DNA of 64,000 nt from Arion vulgaris (taxonomy: Eukaryota; Mollusca; Gastropoda; Stylommatophora; Arionidae): assembly GCA_020796225.1 (NCBI GenBank), contig CM036758.1, positions 70,902,366 through 70,966,365 on the forward strand, written 5' to 3'. A program made the translations under genes and the position numbers. Below the pieces are notes generated by a model. The model saw nothing but the letters and a program-made list of their open reading frames with translations, did not search any database and was not told the DNA's origin. Shown piece by piece: positions 51,441-62,228 of this stretch (within the stretch, counting starts at the first letter, position 1; the number at the start of each line of letters is the position of its first letter).

Positions 51441-51524
51441 TTCGGACTGTGTTTCCTAATTTCGTTAATATTCTACGGATCTGAATTTTCGTTATTATCT
51501 TCGATGTTAAACATTATCCCATAT

Positions 51525-51700
51525 ATACACCGACGAAACGTAACATGGCCTCATGAAGGAAGCTTACAGAGCAGGTTATGGGGAACTCCTTCGAGGAACT
51601 CCAACTGGCATGTAGCTTCATAGAGGCAACCCATCTCATGGTTTAGACGAGCAAACGAAACCGAACACAGAACAAACATCCAACTGACCCTGTTCGCCTG
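51525..51700 (+). mobile_element. LINE-P6: C-terminal end
   Basis: 'ccgacgaaacgtaacatggc' and 'ggaactccaactggcatgta' parallel 58.5-58.6 kb, where the frame contains a LINE-P C-terminus. Confidence 0.6.
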
Positions 51701-51971
51701 CTGATGCATTGATGAACAGGCTTACAGATCTAGGTCACTGAATGCACCATCATATGGAACTGTTAATGTTATTTTTCAGGCTGTATTCTAATTATGGTGC
51801 CTTGTTCATTATCGATCTATACGACATAGCCAAGCGTTGTTTTGAAATAGAATAAAGACGTCAGAAGTGAGAGAAAAACTACTATAAAGCAGAACATATC
51901 AAATAGATTATAATATACGTATCTATTGACACTAATCACGTGACTACTTATTATGTGATAAACACCATGTT

Positions 51972-52102
51972 CTTCTTGTGTTTGCCCGCTATGAATTCAG
52001 ACATAGGTATGGCGCTCTGACTGATTTTTGCGTGAAAGCCTGCTTTCTTTATCAGTGTCCCCCGCCATACAGGTGTGCCTTCTCCGAATTCAGAGGTATA
52101 TA
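51972..52102 (-). mobile_element. Rep-F copy 7
   Basis: 'cgctatgaattcagacatag', 'gactgatttttgcgtgaaag' and 'gaattcagaggtatatag'. The left end 'ttcttcttgtgtttgcccgc' shows the tail. Confidence 0.8.
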
Positions 52103-52284
52103 GACGCTGTGTATTCACAAGAGCCTCAATGTTATGGTTAGTGTACTTGGGTTTCCAAACTAAATCATTTTGATCTGCATATGTTTTAAAACAGGACGTG
52201 GTTTGCTCTACATATTTTTGCTGTTACATTCTTTTTACTTGAATGCTGAGCAGTTATGGATCTGCACGAAAGCAGTTTCAATTT

Positions 52285-52620
52285 TGTCTAACTTTCAGAT
52301 TAATAATAATTCCTATCGTATTGTTATACGTTACATAGGACCTGCAAGCAATTCCTCCATACCACTCTTTTTAATCTTGTCTAACTTTCAGATTAATAAT
52401 AATTCCTATCGTATTGTTATACGTTACATAGGACCTGCAAGCAATTCCTCCATACCACTCTTTTTAATCTTGTCTAACTTTCAGATTAATAATAATTCCT
52501 CTCGTATCGTTTTACGTTACATATGGCCTGCAAGCAATTCCTTCATACCGCTCTATCCTGGACAACTCGCTCAATCTCCTACATAAAACTAAGACCGATA
52601 TTTCTTGCCAGCTTTTAGAT
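52285..52620 (-). mobile_element. LINE-R 3' end in three 93-bp tandem units
   Basis: Units start at 52285, 52378 and 52471 (exact 93-bp period). Units 1 and 2 are nearly identical. The third diverges and then runs on into the unique LINE-R 3' sequence ('gacaactcgctcaatctcct'). The period corresponds to the end of the LINE as seen at 59.34-59.43 kb. Confidence 0.88.
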
Positions 52621-52784
52621 TAGGCATGGTAAATCTGTGGCTGTTGACTTATACAAACTTCTTGTGCTGTAATGTGGTCGACAGCCATCATTGGAATGTT
52701 TCTAGACTCCAAACTGCTGATGGTTTTTTCTCATTTCTATTGTACTTTCACATGTGATCACTTCCGTAAATTATGAACATTTTT

Positions 52785-53092
52785 AAAAACGGTGTCTCCA
52801 AAGAAAGTTGGCACAGAACCTTGCTTGAATTACATTGAGAAACAAAGAATAAAGTGGTTTTGCCACTTAATAAGAATGCATCCAAAATCCACAGTATACA
52901 GTCTTTTACAACACAACATCAAGAAAGAAGACGAGAGGAAGACCACGAAAACGATGGTTTGATGGCGTAGCAGAATCATGTGAACGAGCAAAAATAACAA
53001 TCACACAAGCCACCAGAACCGCGCAAGACAAAAACAGAAAATCACGACACTGGACAACAACCCGGTAACAGTGTGACGACAAAAGAAGAAGT
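52785..53092 (+). mobile_element. LINE-Q: RTE-like C-terminal fragment
   Basis: 'KKVGTEPCLNYIEKQRIKWF', 'HLIRMHPKSTVYSLLQHNIK', then 'RGRPRKR' in another frame and 'ARQDKNRKSRHW'. Sense equivalent of 36.0-36.3 kb. Confidence 0.85.
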
Positions 53093-53425
53093 CGCCGTGC
53101 CTGATTACATACATATGTTAATCTCATAGACATGTTCTCGTTGAACTTTTTACCAGGAAAGAGATCTATAACGGTTGACACGGTGTTTTGTATAGAGAAT
53201 ATTGACACCTGCTCCGGTATGTTACTTCAGTTGCTTGTGCAAATAATCCTGTAACACAATTCATATATATGTACCGTACTTGATTGTGTCTAATTTTATC
53301 CAAACAGACAGATAGAGAGATGCATATTATTTAATCAATATTTTATGTTGGTCAACTGTGTCTTCAGGAAACTTGTCAGGGTGAAGTGTGTTTATTTATG
53401 TTTGTAGCGGCAGCCTTCGTCCGTG
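53093..53425. other. unannotated spacer
   Basis: No recognised feature. Confidence 0.3.
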
Positions 53426-53429
53426 TTGT

Positions 53430-53895
53430 GCCGGGCCTGCAAGGAAGCACAGAATAGTACCACTGCGACCTACAAGGCGTGTAGTTAGAGGCGATTAAGG
53501 ACCTAGGGAAGCTGCCCTAGTAAATAAAAAGTATTGCATACATTTGATGTGCTGGCCTACGTGTAGGCGGATCGTATTATCGGTATACGGGAAGACTGCA
53601 GTAAAACTATGTAGCAATGGCGAAACACATAAAACAAAGTACTGTAGTTTTACAATAACAATACACAGCAACGTTTCGACCAAAAGGTCATTATCAAACA
53701 AAGGATACAAGAGAAACGAAGAATTTCACTTCTCACACAGCACACTATGTAGAATGAAACAATAGGCTAGAAAATTATTGATTCTACTTGTAGGCTCATA
53801 ACTGGCACAACGTACATTCGCTCTTAGGCTAAGATCACATACAAATCACACAGAGTCGTTAACAAGTGGTCGATATGGAGCGTTCGACAAAAAAC
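53430..53895 (+). mobile_element. SINE-B copy 8, split by Rep-9
   Basis: SINE-B order is kept on both sides (53430-53568 and 53784-53895). The core reads 'tagttagaggcgattaag'. Confidence 0.82.
53569..53783 (+). repeat. Rep-9 copy with TSD
   Basis: A 215-bp insert. TSD ctackTgtaggc at 53557-53568 and 53784-53795 (11 of 12) within SINE-B. On minus, 'GACCTTTTGGTCGAAACG' forms a 4-bp stem followed by GAAAC. Confidence 0.82.
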
Positions 53896-53899
53896 GGAA

Positions 53900-54645
53900 A
53901 CCTTTATGGTTGGTGTCGTTCCATTTATACATAAACATTTCAATCATGCCCCTATCATTGTACCATATTTACAAATAGCCATGATCATGCCGGTACTGTA
54001 ACGCACGTCTCTTCATGTCTAAACATAACATTTGAAGTATATATGTTGTTATATTTCAACTGTTGTGTGTGCGGTAAGGCAGTTTTCACGTCTCCTTATG
54101 TCAAACATGACGTTTGAGACACACACAAACCACCATCATCAGCAGATGTTGACATTTCTAGTTAACATTAACTTTTGGAAACTAGTCATTAGACTACGGC
54201 TTCAAATAGTTATTTAATATTTAAAAGATGTGTTTTTATTATAAACATGATTTTCATATTTGTGTGATCATCCTTCATCTAATTATCCATAGCAACCATT
54301 GTTTATGCTTGGTTAACATGTCTAACCAACTCTGCCATTTTGGCAACCAAAAAACTAGGATAATGTTAGAATATGTGACATTCGCTAGTAATTTTATTGG
54401 TTACTGAACTGACTTCTAGCACTCCAGGAAGACTCATATGTGCTCTTTCGTCTCCCCCAACAGATATCGAAGGGAATGCACACTGTTTTCCCTGGCTCGC
54501 TGGGTAAACGCTTCCTGCCATTGGGACATCCAGTTCTTCCTGTCCCCATAACTATCCCCAATTTCTTATAATGTGAGTTTGAATAACATCAATATCCAAT
54601 TCGATACTCAAACTTTTATTACGTTTTAGAGATGTTTTTCATATC
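53900..54645. other. unannotated DNA
   Basis: No gene or known repeat. Tracts such as 'catgtctaaacataacattt' and 'tatgtcaaacatgacgtttg' suggest a weak local duplication (about 54015 and 54097). Confidence 0.35.
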
Positions 54646-54658
54646 AGTTATTCAAGGT

Positions 54659-54893
54659 GCCCGTCTGGTGCCGGGGCGCACAAAGTAAGCCAAGAATAAT
54701 ACCTCTGCGACGTACAAGGCATGTCGAAAGAGGCGACTGATGTAGGACCTAGGAAGCTACCTAATAAACAAAAAGCATCGCAGAAATCTGATGTGATTGT
54801 AGGCGCATAACTGGCACAACCTACAATCGCTCTTAGTATCAGATCACATACAGATCACCACGAGTGGTTAACATGAAGCGTTCAACGAAGAAA
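54659..54893 (+). mobile_element. SINE-B copy 9
   Basis: Perfect 11-bp TSD ttattcaaggt at 54648-54658 and 54894-54904. Core 'gtcgaaagaggcgactga'. The tail is 'gttcaacgaagaaa'. Confidence 0.92.
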
Positions 54894-55099
54894 TTATTCA
54901 AGGTTTAACATATATGATTGGATATTCCTTTTCAATTAAAAGTAACATGAGGAACAAAAAGAAAAGTCTTGTGTATTATTTAAACGGATACTGAAGTACC
55001 TATTATCTACACATGGAAGTCCTACTCTTCTGTAGACAAAATTGATCTACAAAACACATTATTTATCAGATGAACGGAATATCAGTCCACTTAATGGAT

Positions 55100-55590
55100 T
55101 TATCCTTTGAAGTGGTAAATCACAAAGTAGATCAATATATATCCTATATTAGTGTATGGATCGGAAACATGGACAATGAACAAGCAGTTAGAAGACAGAA
55201 TTGGTGCATTTGAGATGTGGATATATAGAAGAGTTTCATGGACAGAAAAACGGACAAATAAACAAGTTTTAGGAAAACTAGGCATGAAGAAACAATTATT
55301 AAGAGAAATAAAATTCAGACAAGTAAAGTATTTTGGGCACATAAAAGACATGACACCATGATAAAACATTTACTAGAGGGGAAAGTTGAGGGACGAAGAG
55401 GAAGACCGAGAGATAAGTGGGAGGGAAACTTTAAGAAATGGACAGGTTACAGTCTGGCAGTGTACAACACCAAGGCGAAAGACAGGATGCTGGAGATTTA
55501 TTGCAGCCAACCTTCGATGTGGGGACGGCACATGATGATGATGATGATGAGATATAACACTAAGAAGAATTGTACTTTGTAATAAATGGA
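55100..55590 (+). mobile_element. LINE-R4: RTE-like C-terminal region
   Basis: 'YGSETWTMNKQLEDRIGAFE', 'MWIYRRVSW', 'RQVKYFGHIKD', then one frame later 'GKVEGRRGRPRDKWEGNFKK'. The Y-G-S-E-T-W motif and the following order are those of RTE-like LINEs. One frameshift near 55355. Confidence 0.88.
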
Positions 55591-55710
55591 AGATCAAATT
55601 GGCAAGCGGGGGAGGCAAGTGGACATGAAGAACGTTTTTAGAATAGTAACATTTGTTAGGTCATTTAGACTGACTCACACGTAAAATTAGCCACGCACGC
55701 AGTGCTAACT

Positions 55711-55941
55711 ATGAAGGCTGTAGTTGGTGTGTATATCTGTTCACGCTCTGAGAACGCGAAGCTAATATACACACAGTATTTGGTTGTCGAAGGCTCCGCG
55801 CTGTGCAAAAAAGTGTTAGGAGAAAAACCATATGGGGAGAATGTACAGAAGTGTAATGTGAGATTGAGACGGCTAATGAGACTAAGTAGAAAGAAACTTG
55901 ATGAAGTCGATGAAGTGATTGAAAGTCTGACAAAAAAGAAA
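55711..55941 (+). CDS. small intact ORF of unknown function (76 aa)
   Basis: ATG to TAG without a break, between LINE-R4 and the TSD of the chimeric element. Starts 'MKAVVGVYICSRSENAKLIY' and ends with a charged helix 'KKLDEVDEVIESLTKKK'. It has no signal peptide and is Lys/Val/Glu-rich, unlike random AT-rich frames here. I recognise no family. It could be a host gene fragment, a processed copy or part of a mobile element. No splice sites or poly(A) signal define it. Confidence 0.35.
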
Positions 55942-55963
55942 TAGACGCACTTCGAAATTACTA

Positions 55964-56486
55964 CCGCCCGAGTGGTTACCGGGGCCCAAATTTGGGGTGT
56001 AAAGAATGGAACCACTGTTACCTGCCACGCATGTTGTAAGAGAAGCGACTAAGGAGTTTTGGCTGAAATCGGATGCACGTGTCCGCTAGGGAATGCTAAC
56101 CCGAAACACATGCTTGCAGAAAACGGGTGCACCATGCCGTAAGGCGCATAACATGGTGCAACGACCCTTCACAATGAGAAATGGGATAGCGGATTCTACG
56201 GTTGCCAATCTGCCTCGGGAGATTTAGCCACGCAGTAGGAATGTCAGACCTACCATCACGAGGGTGGCCAAAACTTACTGCGGGAAGAGATCGGCACAAA
56301 CAGGAAGCAGAGATCATAGGAATTATATCCTACAGAACTGCCCTCAGTATGCAGACTTGAGAAGAAAGAGATGACCCACTTACACTAGCGTCCAAGACAA
56401 ACTGTATGGCGTGGCTGATAATCTGAGGCAGACGGCTGCCTTTATTAGAGAATCCAAAATCCCAATCTAGTGAGAACGCAGAAGAA
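55964..56486 (+). mobile_element. chimeric retroposon: SINE-A 5' half plus LINE-P 3' end
   Basis: 55964-56088 is SINE-A (head 'ccgcccgagtggttaccggg', core 'gttgtaagagaagcgact', start of body). It then changes to LINE-P coding sequence, which includes 'NYILQNCPQYADLRRKR' and 'LRQTAAFIRESKIPI', and ends with 'gagaacgcagaagaa'. A perfect 10-bp TSD gaaattacta lies at 55954-55963 and 56487-56496. The single TSD shows that both parts entered together. Confidence 0.85.
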
Positions 56487-56499
56487 GAAATTACTATGG

Positions 56500-57105
56500 T
56501 TTTAGCATTCAGAACAATGTCTTAAATTTTGAACGCATGGTAGCTGATGTTTTAGGTTATTGTTCGCCCTGTTGAATTGTCACATGAACGAACCAATGCA
56601 GGATATTTGTCCATATAATTATTGCTGCCAGTTCTACTGAGATTTCTATATTTACAAACATAAAACTGCCCTTCCATGTGCAGTGCGTAAATTCTGTGTT
56701 TACGGGTCTGGCAAATACAAATCTGCCGTGTCCATAGAAGTATACAGGATTTGATGTAACAAAAAAATAGCATGAATTATTCTTGAAAAAAAAGTTTCAT
56801 AAAATTCTTAGTTTGTGTCATAGAACTGAATGTTATGAACATTTGTTGCAAAAATAACTTGTGGTTTCTCTCCCTTCATTCTTTTTGCATATGAAATTGA
56901 GGCTCTCTGTTCTCAGCCATTCTTTCAATATGCCTTAGCTATCATATTCTATGAACCTTTATGGTGGTGGTAATTAATGGTGATAGAAACAAATTGTAAC
57001 ACAGATCTCTGTCGTGACTAGTTTTCTTCTGTTGTGTTTGATGACAACGCCCAGGTTTGTCGCTGATCATATCATAATATATATCGGGAGTATGATCATA
57101 AACAG
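56500..57105. other. unannotated AT-rich DNA
   Basis: No recognised feature. Confidence 0.4.
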
Positions 57106-57107
57106 TT

Positions 57108-57315
57108 TTAATGCCCGTCTGCCCAGCGTGTTCGTAGGGCGTTGGACTACGGGTGACTATCCCTCTGTGTGTGCGGGTTCAATTCCGCGGGATGGCAGAA
57201 AAAGCCACAGATTCCCAGATTTACGGTGTTCGTGGCACCGAACCGAAGGGTTACGATGTCCATGGCACCGAGCCGAAGAGCTGAAAAGCTCAAGTGCTTC
57301 TGGATCGGAAAAAAC
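57108..57315 (+). mobile_element. SINE-G copy 2
   Basis: Head 'tgttcgtagggcgttggact', B box 'GCGGGTTCAATTCC', body 'ttacggtgttcgtggcaccg', end 'cttctggatcgg' and six A. Best preserved SINE-G copy. Confidence 0.9.
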
Positions 57316-57744
57316 AGTTTTAAGACAGTGCAGTTTTAATGTTCGTGGTAACATGTTTGTATTTGAAAATTAGTACCATTTGTAAAAAAAAAACCGATTT
57401 GATTTGCTTTATTGCATCTGTGTTTACTATTATTGTGTATGATAAATGAAAGCTTGTCATTATTTATTGACTTTTATTTCTATCGATTCCCACACTGTGA
57501 GTAAACACAAGTAATACTGCCTACATGCATGCTGTCAAAGCTCTGTATTGACCTCAATTCCCAATTGAGCTAATTTGACCAGACATATTTATATAATTCT
57601 GTGAACATAGTTTCTTTTCCTACATGTTCTCTGCACAACTTAAGCTTGTCATATCAGTTTGTGATTTCGTGTAGTAATCTTTGAACTATAGTCACACTTA
57701 TTTTTCTAGCTGTGATCTGTTGTATTTTACTTATCAGCAATTGT
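57316..57744. other. unannotated AT-rich DNA
   Basis: No recognised feature. Confidence 0.4.
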
Positions 57745-57747
57745 CAA

Positions 57748-57860
57748 CACAGCTAGCCTCAGTGGTTAGTGTGCTGACCTCCTAGACTGATGCTCTAAGT
57801 TTGAATCCCAGCTTCCACAAATCAACCCCTACTATGCATAGTATGGAGACAATACGTCCG
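57748..57860 (+). repeat. tRNA-like sequence (pseudogene or SINE head)
   Basis: 'agcctcagtggttagtgtgc' resembles a D arm with A box, and 'aagtttgaatcccagctt' a T arm with B box, at tRNA spacing. The stems do not all pair, so it is not a working tRNA. It may be the head of another SINE. Confidence 0.5.
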
Positions 57861-58064
57861 AGTCAATAGTTTGATTGATTAACCGCGCACAGTTGGTCAA
57901 AGAGTTGCTGTATGATTTTGACCACATCAGCCGTCGTGTGCCTTGGTCAAAGAAAAATACCCAGTATACCCCGTGGTGTGAAAATGAGTTGTTTAATTTT
58001 TACACCATTTTAAATATTGACGAGAAATGTGTTAGAAATGACACTCGGACTTTTCTTTGTAATG

Positions 58065-58300
58065 TAGCTTAAGCGGCAGTGCGCTTGATAACAACCCAAG
58101 CGTACCTGGTTTGAACCCCGCGCCTGGCAGTTTGGAAGCAAATTCGTTTTCCGTGGGATTTTTACCAAAGGTAAAAGTAGATCTCACCGCTCAGAAAGCA
58201 ATGACAAACTACTGAACGTTTTGCCTAGAAAATCAATGACTCACTCGTTTACTGTGGTTGATGACTACGTCCTGTAAAGGATATGCCACGATTGTCATAT
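58065..58300 (+). mobile_element. SINE-K copy 3 (sense)
   Basis: Head 'gtagcttaagcggcagtgcg' and B box 'CTGGTTTGAACCCC'. Body 'gcaaattcgttttccgtggg', 'aagcaatgacaaactactga' and end 'gtaaaggatatgccacgat'. Confidence 0.85.
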
Positions 58301-58380
58301 GCACTATTTTTCTTTGTGTGCTACTAACGAAGTAAATCGAATATTATAAAACAATGCGATATAAAAAAAAATTACTAGAA

Positions 58381-58645
58381 CACTCTTGACAAAGAATATG
58401 AGAAATATAGACACCCTGTACGACCTGGGCATCAAGAAGCATTGCCCATTAAACATTATGTCTCAAAAGAACACATCCTGCAGTCATGTCCATTATACAC
58501 ACACCAACGAAACATGGCATCATGAACAAAGCTTACAGAACTATGGGGAACTCTCGAAGAACTCCAACTAACATGCAGCTTCATGAGGCAACACATCTCA
58601 TGGTTTAGACGAACATACGAAACCGATCGAAGAGAAGAAGAAATA
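58381..58645 (+). mobile_element. LINE-P7: C-terminal end
   Basis: Across frames: 'EHILQSCP', then 'RNMAS.TKLTELWGTLEELQ', 'HISWFRRTYETDRREEEIL'. Tail 'cgatcgaagagaagaagaaa', the LINE-P/SINE-A type. Confidence 0.72.
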
Positions 58646-58925
58646 CTTTAGTCACATTAAAAGTTACTGTGGTTTAGAGAGAGAAATATTAGAGAGCATG
58701 ATTCCAAGAAAATGAGTTAGGAAACCACCACGACAATCCATGTTTGATAAATCGTTTGCTATATCATATACTATTTGTCTTTGTGTGCCACTAAAGAAGA
58801 AAATCGAGTATTATAAAACAATGCTGTATAAAAAAATAAATTACGAAACATTAAACATCATGCCTCGAAATTTGAAATATTTTATTCATTAAAAGTTAGC
58901 AATTAGAAGAATGAATTAGGGGACT
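58646..58925. other. partial duplicate of neighbouring DNA
   Basis: 'ctttgtgtgccactaaagaa' and 'cgagtattataaaacaatgc' repeat the stretch at 58312-58358 in the same order. Confidence 0.55.
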
Positions 58926-58929
58926 AACA

Positions 58930-59270
58930 AGACGGCGGTGGCAACATGGCATTATATTGAATACAAAAATAGTGGCGGGAAAATTGCCGAAAGGTCGAGT
59001 TCTTCAGCGATCTCTGGTCATGTGCTTAATTTACAGTGGACCAGAAACTTGGCAGTTATCTCCAGGTCTGTCAGGTTCCACCATAGCTTAGTTTTCAGGT
59101 CGACTGGATGTGGCCGCATGTTGCTTCTCAGCTCACCCAGGAAAGGACAGTCTTGCAGGACATGCACCGGTGTCTGTTCCGCCTGCTGACACTTGCAGAG
59201 AACTGTTTGACTTATTCCTAGTCTATATGTGTTTGTTGAAAAGTGACTTTCTGCAAAGAACATTTTATAT
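58930..59270 (-). mobile_element. LINE-P8: C-terminal domain
   Basis: On minus: 'HFSTNTYRLGISQTVLCKCQ', 'QAEQTPVHVLQDCPFLGELR', 'DLEITAKFLVHCKLS'. The Cys-x-Cys...His...Cys motif is clear and the frame is open for 81 codons. Confidence 0.88.
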
Positions 59271-59334
59271 CATGATTATGTAACTATTTTGTTACCATTT
59301 AATTTCTCGACCTGCATGTGTCAATGTACTCTGC

Positions 59335-59830
59335 ATTATAATAATAATAATTCCTCTCGCACCGTTATACGTTACATAGGGCCTGTAAGTAATTTCTCCA
59401 TACCGCTCTATCCTGGGCAACTCGCTCAATCTCCTCCATGGAACTGAGACCGATATTTCCTGCCTCTCTCAGCAAAGTTCGTTTCAGTGTCTCTTTAGGT
59501 CGACCTCTCTTTCTTGAACCCTTTGCATCCCACTTCAATGCCTGCTTTGATATTCGTGATCATTTCTCCTCAAGGTGTCCCCAACATATCTCCATCTTCT
59601 CTTTCTTATAACAGTTGTCACTGGTAGTTGACCAGACATGTCTCTGATTTCATCACATCTTCTGAATTCGTTCCATTTTATATTCATTATTTTTCGCAGA
59701 CATCTATTTTCAAATGCATTCAACTTGCTTTCTATATCTTTAGTCATTTTCCAACTCTCTTTGGCATATGTTAAGATTGATACAACATTTGAATTGAAAA
59801 TTCGTAATTTAGTTTTAATACTATATAACT
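59335..59830 (-). mobile_element. LINE-R5: RTE-like C-terminal region with 3' end
   Basis: On minus: 'MTKDIESKLNAFENRCLRKI', 'MNIKWNEFRRCDEIRDMSGQ', 'VIRKRRWRYVGDTLRRND', then, towards the 3' end, 'WRRLSELPRIERYGEITY'. The 3' end is 'cgagaggaattattattat'. Best reference for the LINE-R 3' end here. Confidence 0.9.
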
Positions 59831-60085
59831 AAATATATACATTATGCAGTGTTTTTAAGTACCAACAATCCTTAACACAAATCCAGCGCTATTTCATCAA
59901 GCACTCCGCCGCCACAGCAGTTCTACACAGGACCATCACGTGAGTATATTTTTAAAAATTGCTTCTTATAGTTAAGAATATGAATTCTGTTTTATTTTAT
60001 GTACTTATTCACATTTGGTTAAATAAGACTGATATTTATAATAATTTTTTACAAGTGTTATTTTGTTTGTTTAGTTTTCATTTTC
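59831..60085. other. unannotated DNA
   Basis: No recognised feature. Confidence 0.3.
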
Positions 60086-60087
60086 GA

Positions 60088-60340
60088 TTATCCTTGAGTG
60101 ATTACCGGGGCCCAAATTTGGGGTGTAAAAAATAGTACCACCATTACCTGCCACGCATGTCGTGAGAGGCGACTACGGAGGTTTGGATGAAATCGGATTC
60201 ATGTGTCCTAAACGTGTAGAAGTCTATGCGTTTAGGGGCCTACCAAACCAATGTGCAATGTATACACGTTCTTGGCAAAGATCAAACATATCACAAAGAT
60301 TGATTTAAATTGGTCGTAAAAAACGAATACAAACAAGAAG
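60088..60340 (+). mobile_element. SINE-A copy 8
   Basis: 'gagtgattaccggggcccaa', core 'gtcgtgagaggcgactacgg', full body, decayed tail 'acgaatacaaacaagaag'. No clear TSD. Confidence 0.88.
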
Positions 60341-60389
60341 TGGTCACATGCGATCTTACATGTATCTACTTGATCTCATGGGGAATCCG

Positions 60390-60495
60390 ATAATAATGGC
60401 AAACTACTGAACGTATAAGTGGTGCCTAGAAAATCGACGACTCCTTTTCTGCTGTTGATGTTTGCTATAAAGAATATGCCACGATTTTCATTTCA
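60390..60495 (+). mobile_element. SINE-K 3' fragment
   Basis: 'aatggcaaactactgaacgt', 'gtgcctagaaaatcgacgac' and 'gaatatgccacgattttcat'. The head is missing. Confidence 0.75.
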
Positions 60496-61200
60496 AGTAC
60501 TCTCTTTCTAGCATCTGACGCTTAGGGCAGCAACAAATGCACACCATTCTTCATTATTATTGACTGCCCCTCTGTATCGTGTTCCAGCTGTGATTCATTT
60601 CTTTCAGTTCTTGTTCTACTGTTCTCCTCCAGGTTAAATATAAATGCATTGTAACTGTAATGTTAGAAAACATTCCCCTTCATGAAATGTATAGATGAAA
60701 CTGGAATGTATTTAATGCAATTTTTCCGATTTACACGGGAGTAGGCCGGGGTCGATCACAAAAGCTTCTGCTCAAAGTAAGCCATCTAACAGTAATGTAA
60801 TTTCTTAATGGGAAAACTCTTAGAGAAATGGAAAAACAGCAGTAGATTTCTCATATTACACGATACAAACAATAACTTTCAAGTCTATGAACTGTACAAA
60901 ATCGTGCTAAAATCTTTGTGCTAAGAACTTGTCAATGATAAGCTCAGATGTTCTCAAAGTACAAAGGCATGGAACAAAAATGGTAGTGCCTCTGCTCGTA
61001 GATATTATCATGCAGAAAAATAAGTGACGGGGAACTCGTTCGTTTTTTTCTTCATATTTCCAAAAAATGTCCAACATTTTTGAAGTAAACATTTGAAAAT
61101 GTCCCGGTTAATAAAACAAAAATTTGGACCCTATCTTTGCACATTTAAGGCCACCGATAGTGTGGCTGGTATCAGTTACTATTTCATTACATTTTTATAG
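60496..61200. other. unannotated DNA
   Basis: No gene recognised. Confidence 0.35.
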
Positions 61201-61207
61201 AGATTAA

Positions 61208-61343
61208 CCCGTTCACTCCGTAATTCTTTTTTACCTTTTGTAAAATGTATAATGCAATGTATACTGAATTAGCTAGTGTACTGGCTTTACGTCGTCTTAA
61301 AAAATATCGGAAACCAGTATATCGGCTCAGCAGAGTGAAGGGG
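61208..61343. mobile_element. piggyBac-type MITE
   Basis: TTAA at 61204-61207 and 61344-61347. Inverted ends CCCGTTCACTC and, reversed, CCCCTTCACTC. 136 bp without ORF. Confidence 0.75.
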
Positions 61344-61479
61344 TTAATAATACTGATACAACACAACAACGCATATTTAATTATTTAAAAAGTGTAAATC
61401 TAACTATCTAATAAATAATTTTTTTAAATAAACGAAACAATAGACACAGGATTAAGAATAACTAAACCATTAACTTATC

Positions 61480-61631
61480 ATCAAGAGAATATGAACACCA
61501 TCATTCAAAAGAGACATTGGAAATGAATCGAACACATGATACGCGACATAGATGGACATCAAGGGGATAAACAAAAACGTGGAAGACCTAAGACGACCTG
61601 AAGGAGAACAATAGAAGCGAACTGAAAGAAA
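61480..61631 (+). mobile_element. LINE-T C-terminal fragment
   Basis: 'IEHMIRDIDGHQGDKQKRGR' and 'PKTT.RRTIEAN' give the H-x-x-R...G-R-P-K-T-T order of RTE-like ORFs. Confidence 0.65.
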
Positions 61632-61878
61632 TCCGCCCATGTGTTGCTGGGGATCGTAAGGGGAGCAAAGAATAGTGTCACTGCAACCTACAAGGCATGT
61701 CGTAAGAAGCGACTGAGATAGGGAAGCTACCCTAGTAAATAAAAATCATCGCAGAGAACGGATGTAATGTCCTACTTGTATGCGCATAATTGGCGCAACG
61801 TACAATCGCTATTAGACTTAGATGACATACAAATCACAACTAGTGTTCGATGATATAGAACGTTCGAAGAAGAAGAAA
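61632..61878 (+). mobile_element. SINE-B copy 10
   Basis: 'cgcccatgtgttgctgggga', core 'gtcgtaagaagcgactga', end 'gaacgttcgaagaagaagaa'. The tail matches the LINE-P type. Confidence 0.85.
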
Positions 61879-61959
61879 ACATGTATTCACATCTGGAACA
61901 CAATACTGCTGGGCGGCCATGAACACAGAAGAATGACGTACATTTGTTGCTGCCTTAAG

Positions 61960-62178
61960 CTCCATCAACACCACATGTTAGAGAGGGGAGCTAGATAAGT
62001 AATTAACTACAAAGCAAAAGGCCGACCACTCAAAAGGCGGAGCTCAGAGATAACAAATGCGACGAAAGACACTATTTATGAAGAGCACACACAAAAGCCC
62101 GTGCTAGTAAACAACTCTTCTTACCCTGAAGCTGTGACGCAAATCAGGATTGGAGAAGATGAGAGACAATGTGGAAAG
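61960..62178 (+). mobile_element. LINE-Q 3' fragment
   Basis: 'NYKAKGRPLKRRSSEITNAT', 'KDTIYEEHTQKPVLVNNSSY' and 'EAVTQIRIGEDE' parallel 38.2-38.33 kb. Confidence 0.7.
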
Positions 62179-62228
62179 ATTTGCTCGCTCCATGTGTCTC
62201 CTTTTTCGACCTGCCTGAAAGGCAAACG

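Noticed and set aside
52170..52586. 138-codon ORF with internal repeats ('NFQINNNSYRIVIRYIG')
   Set aside because: The repeats are the 93-bp tandem LINE-R 3' end. 93 is divisible by three, so the frame stays open by chance.
57748..57860. Second tRNA gene
   Set aside because: A and B boxes are present but acceptor and anticodon stems do not pair well and no T-run terminator follows at the right place.
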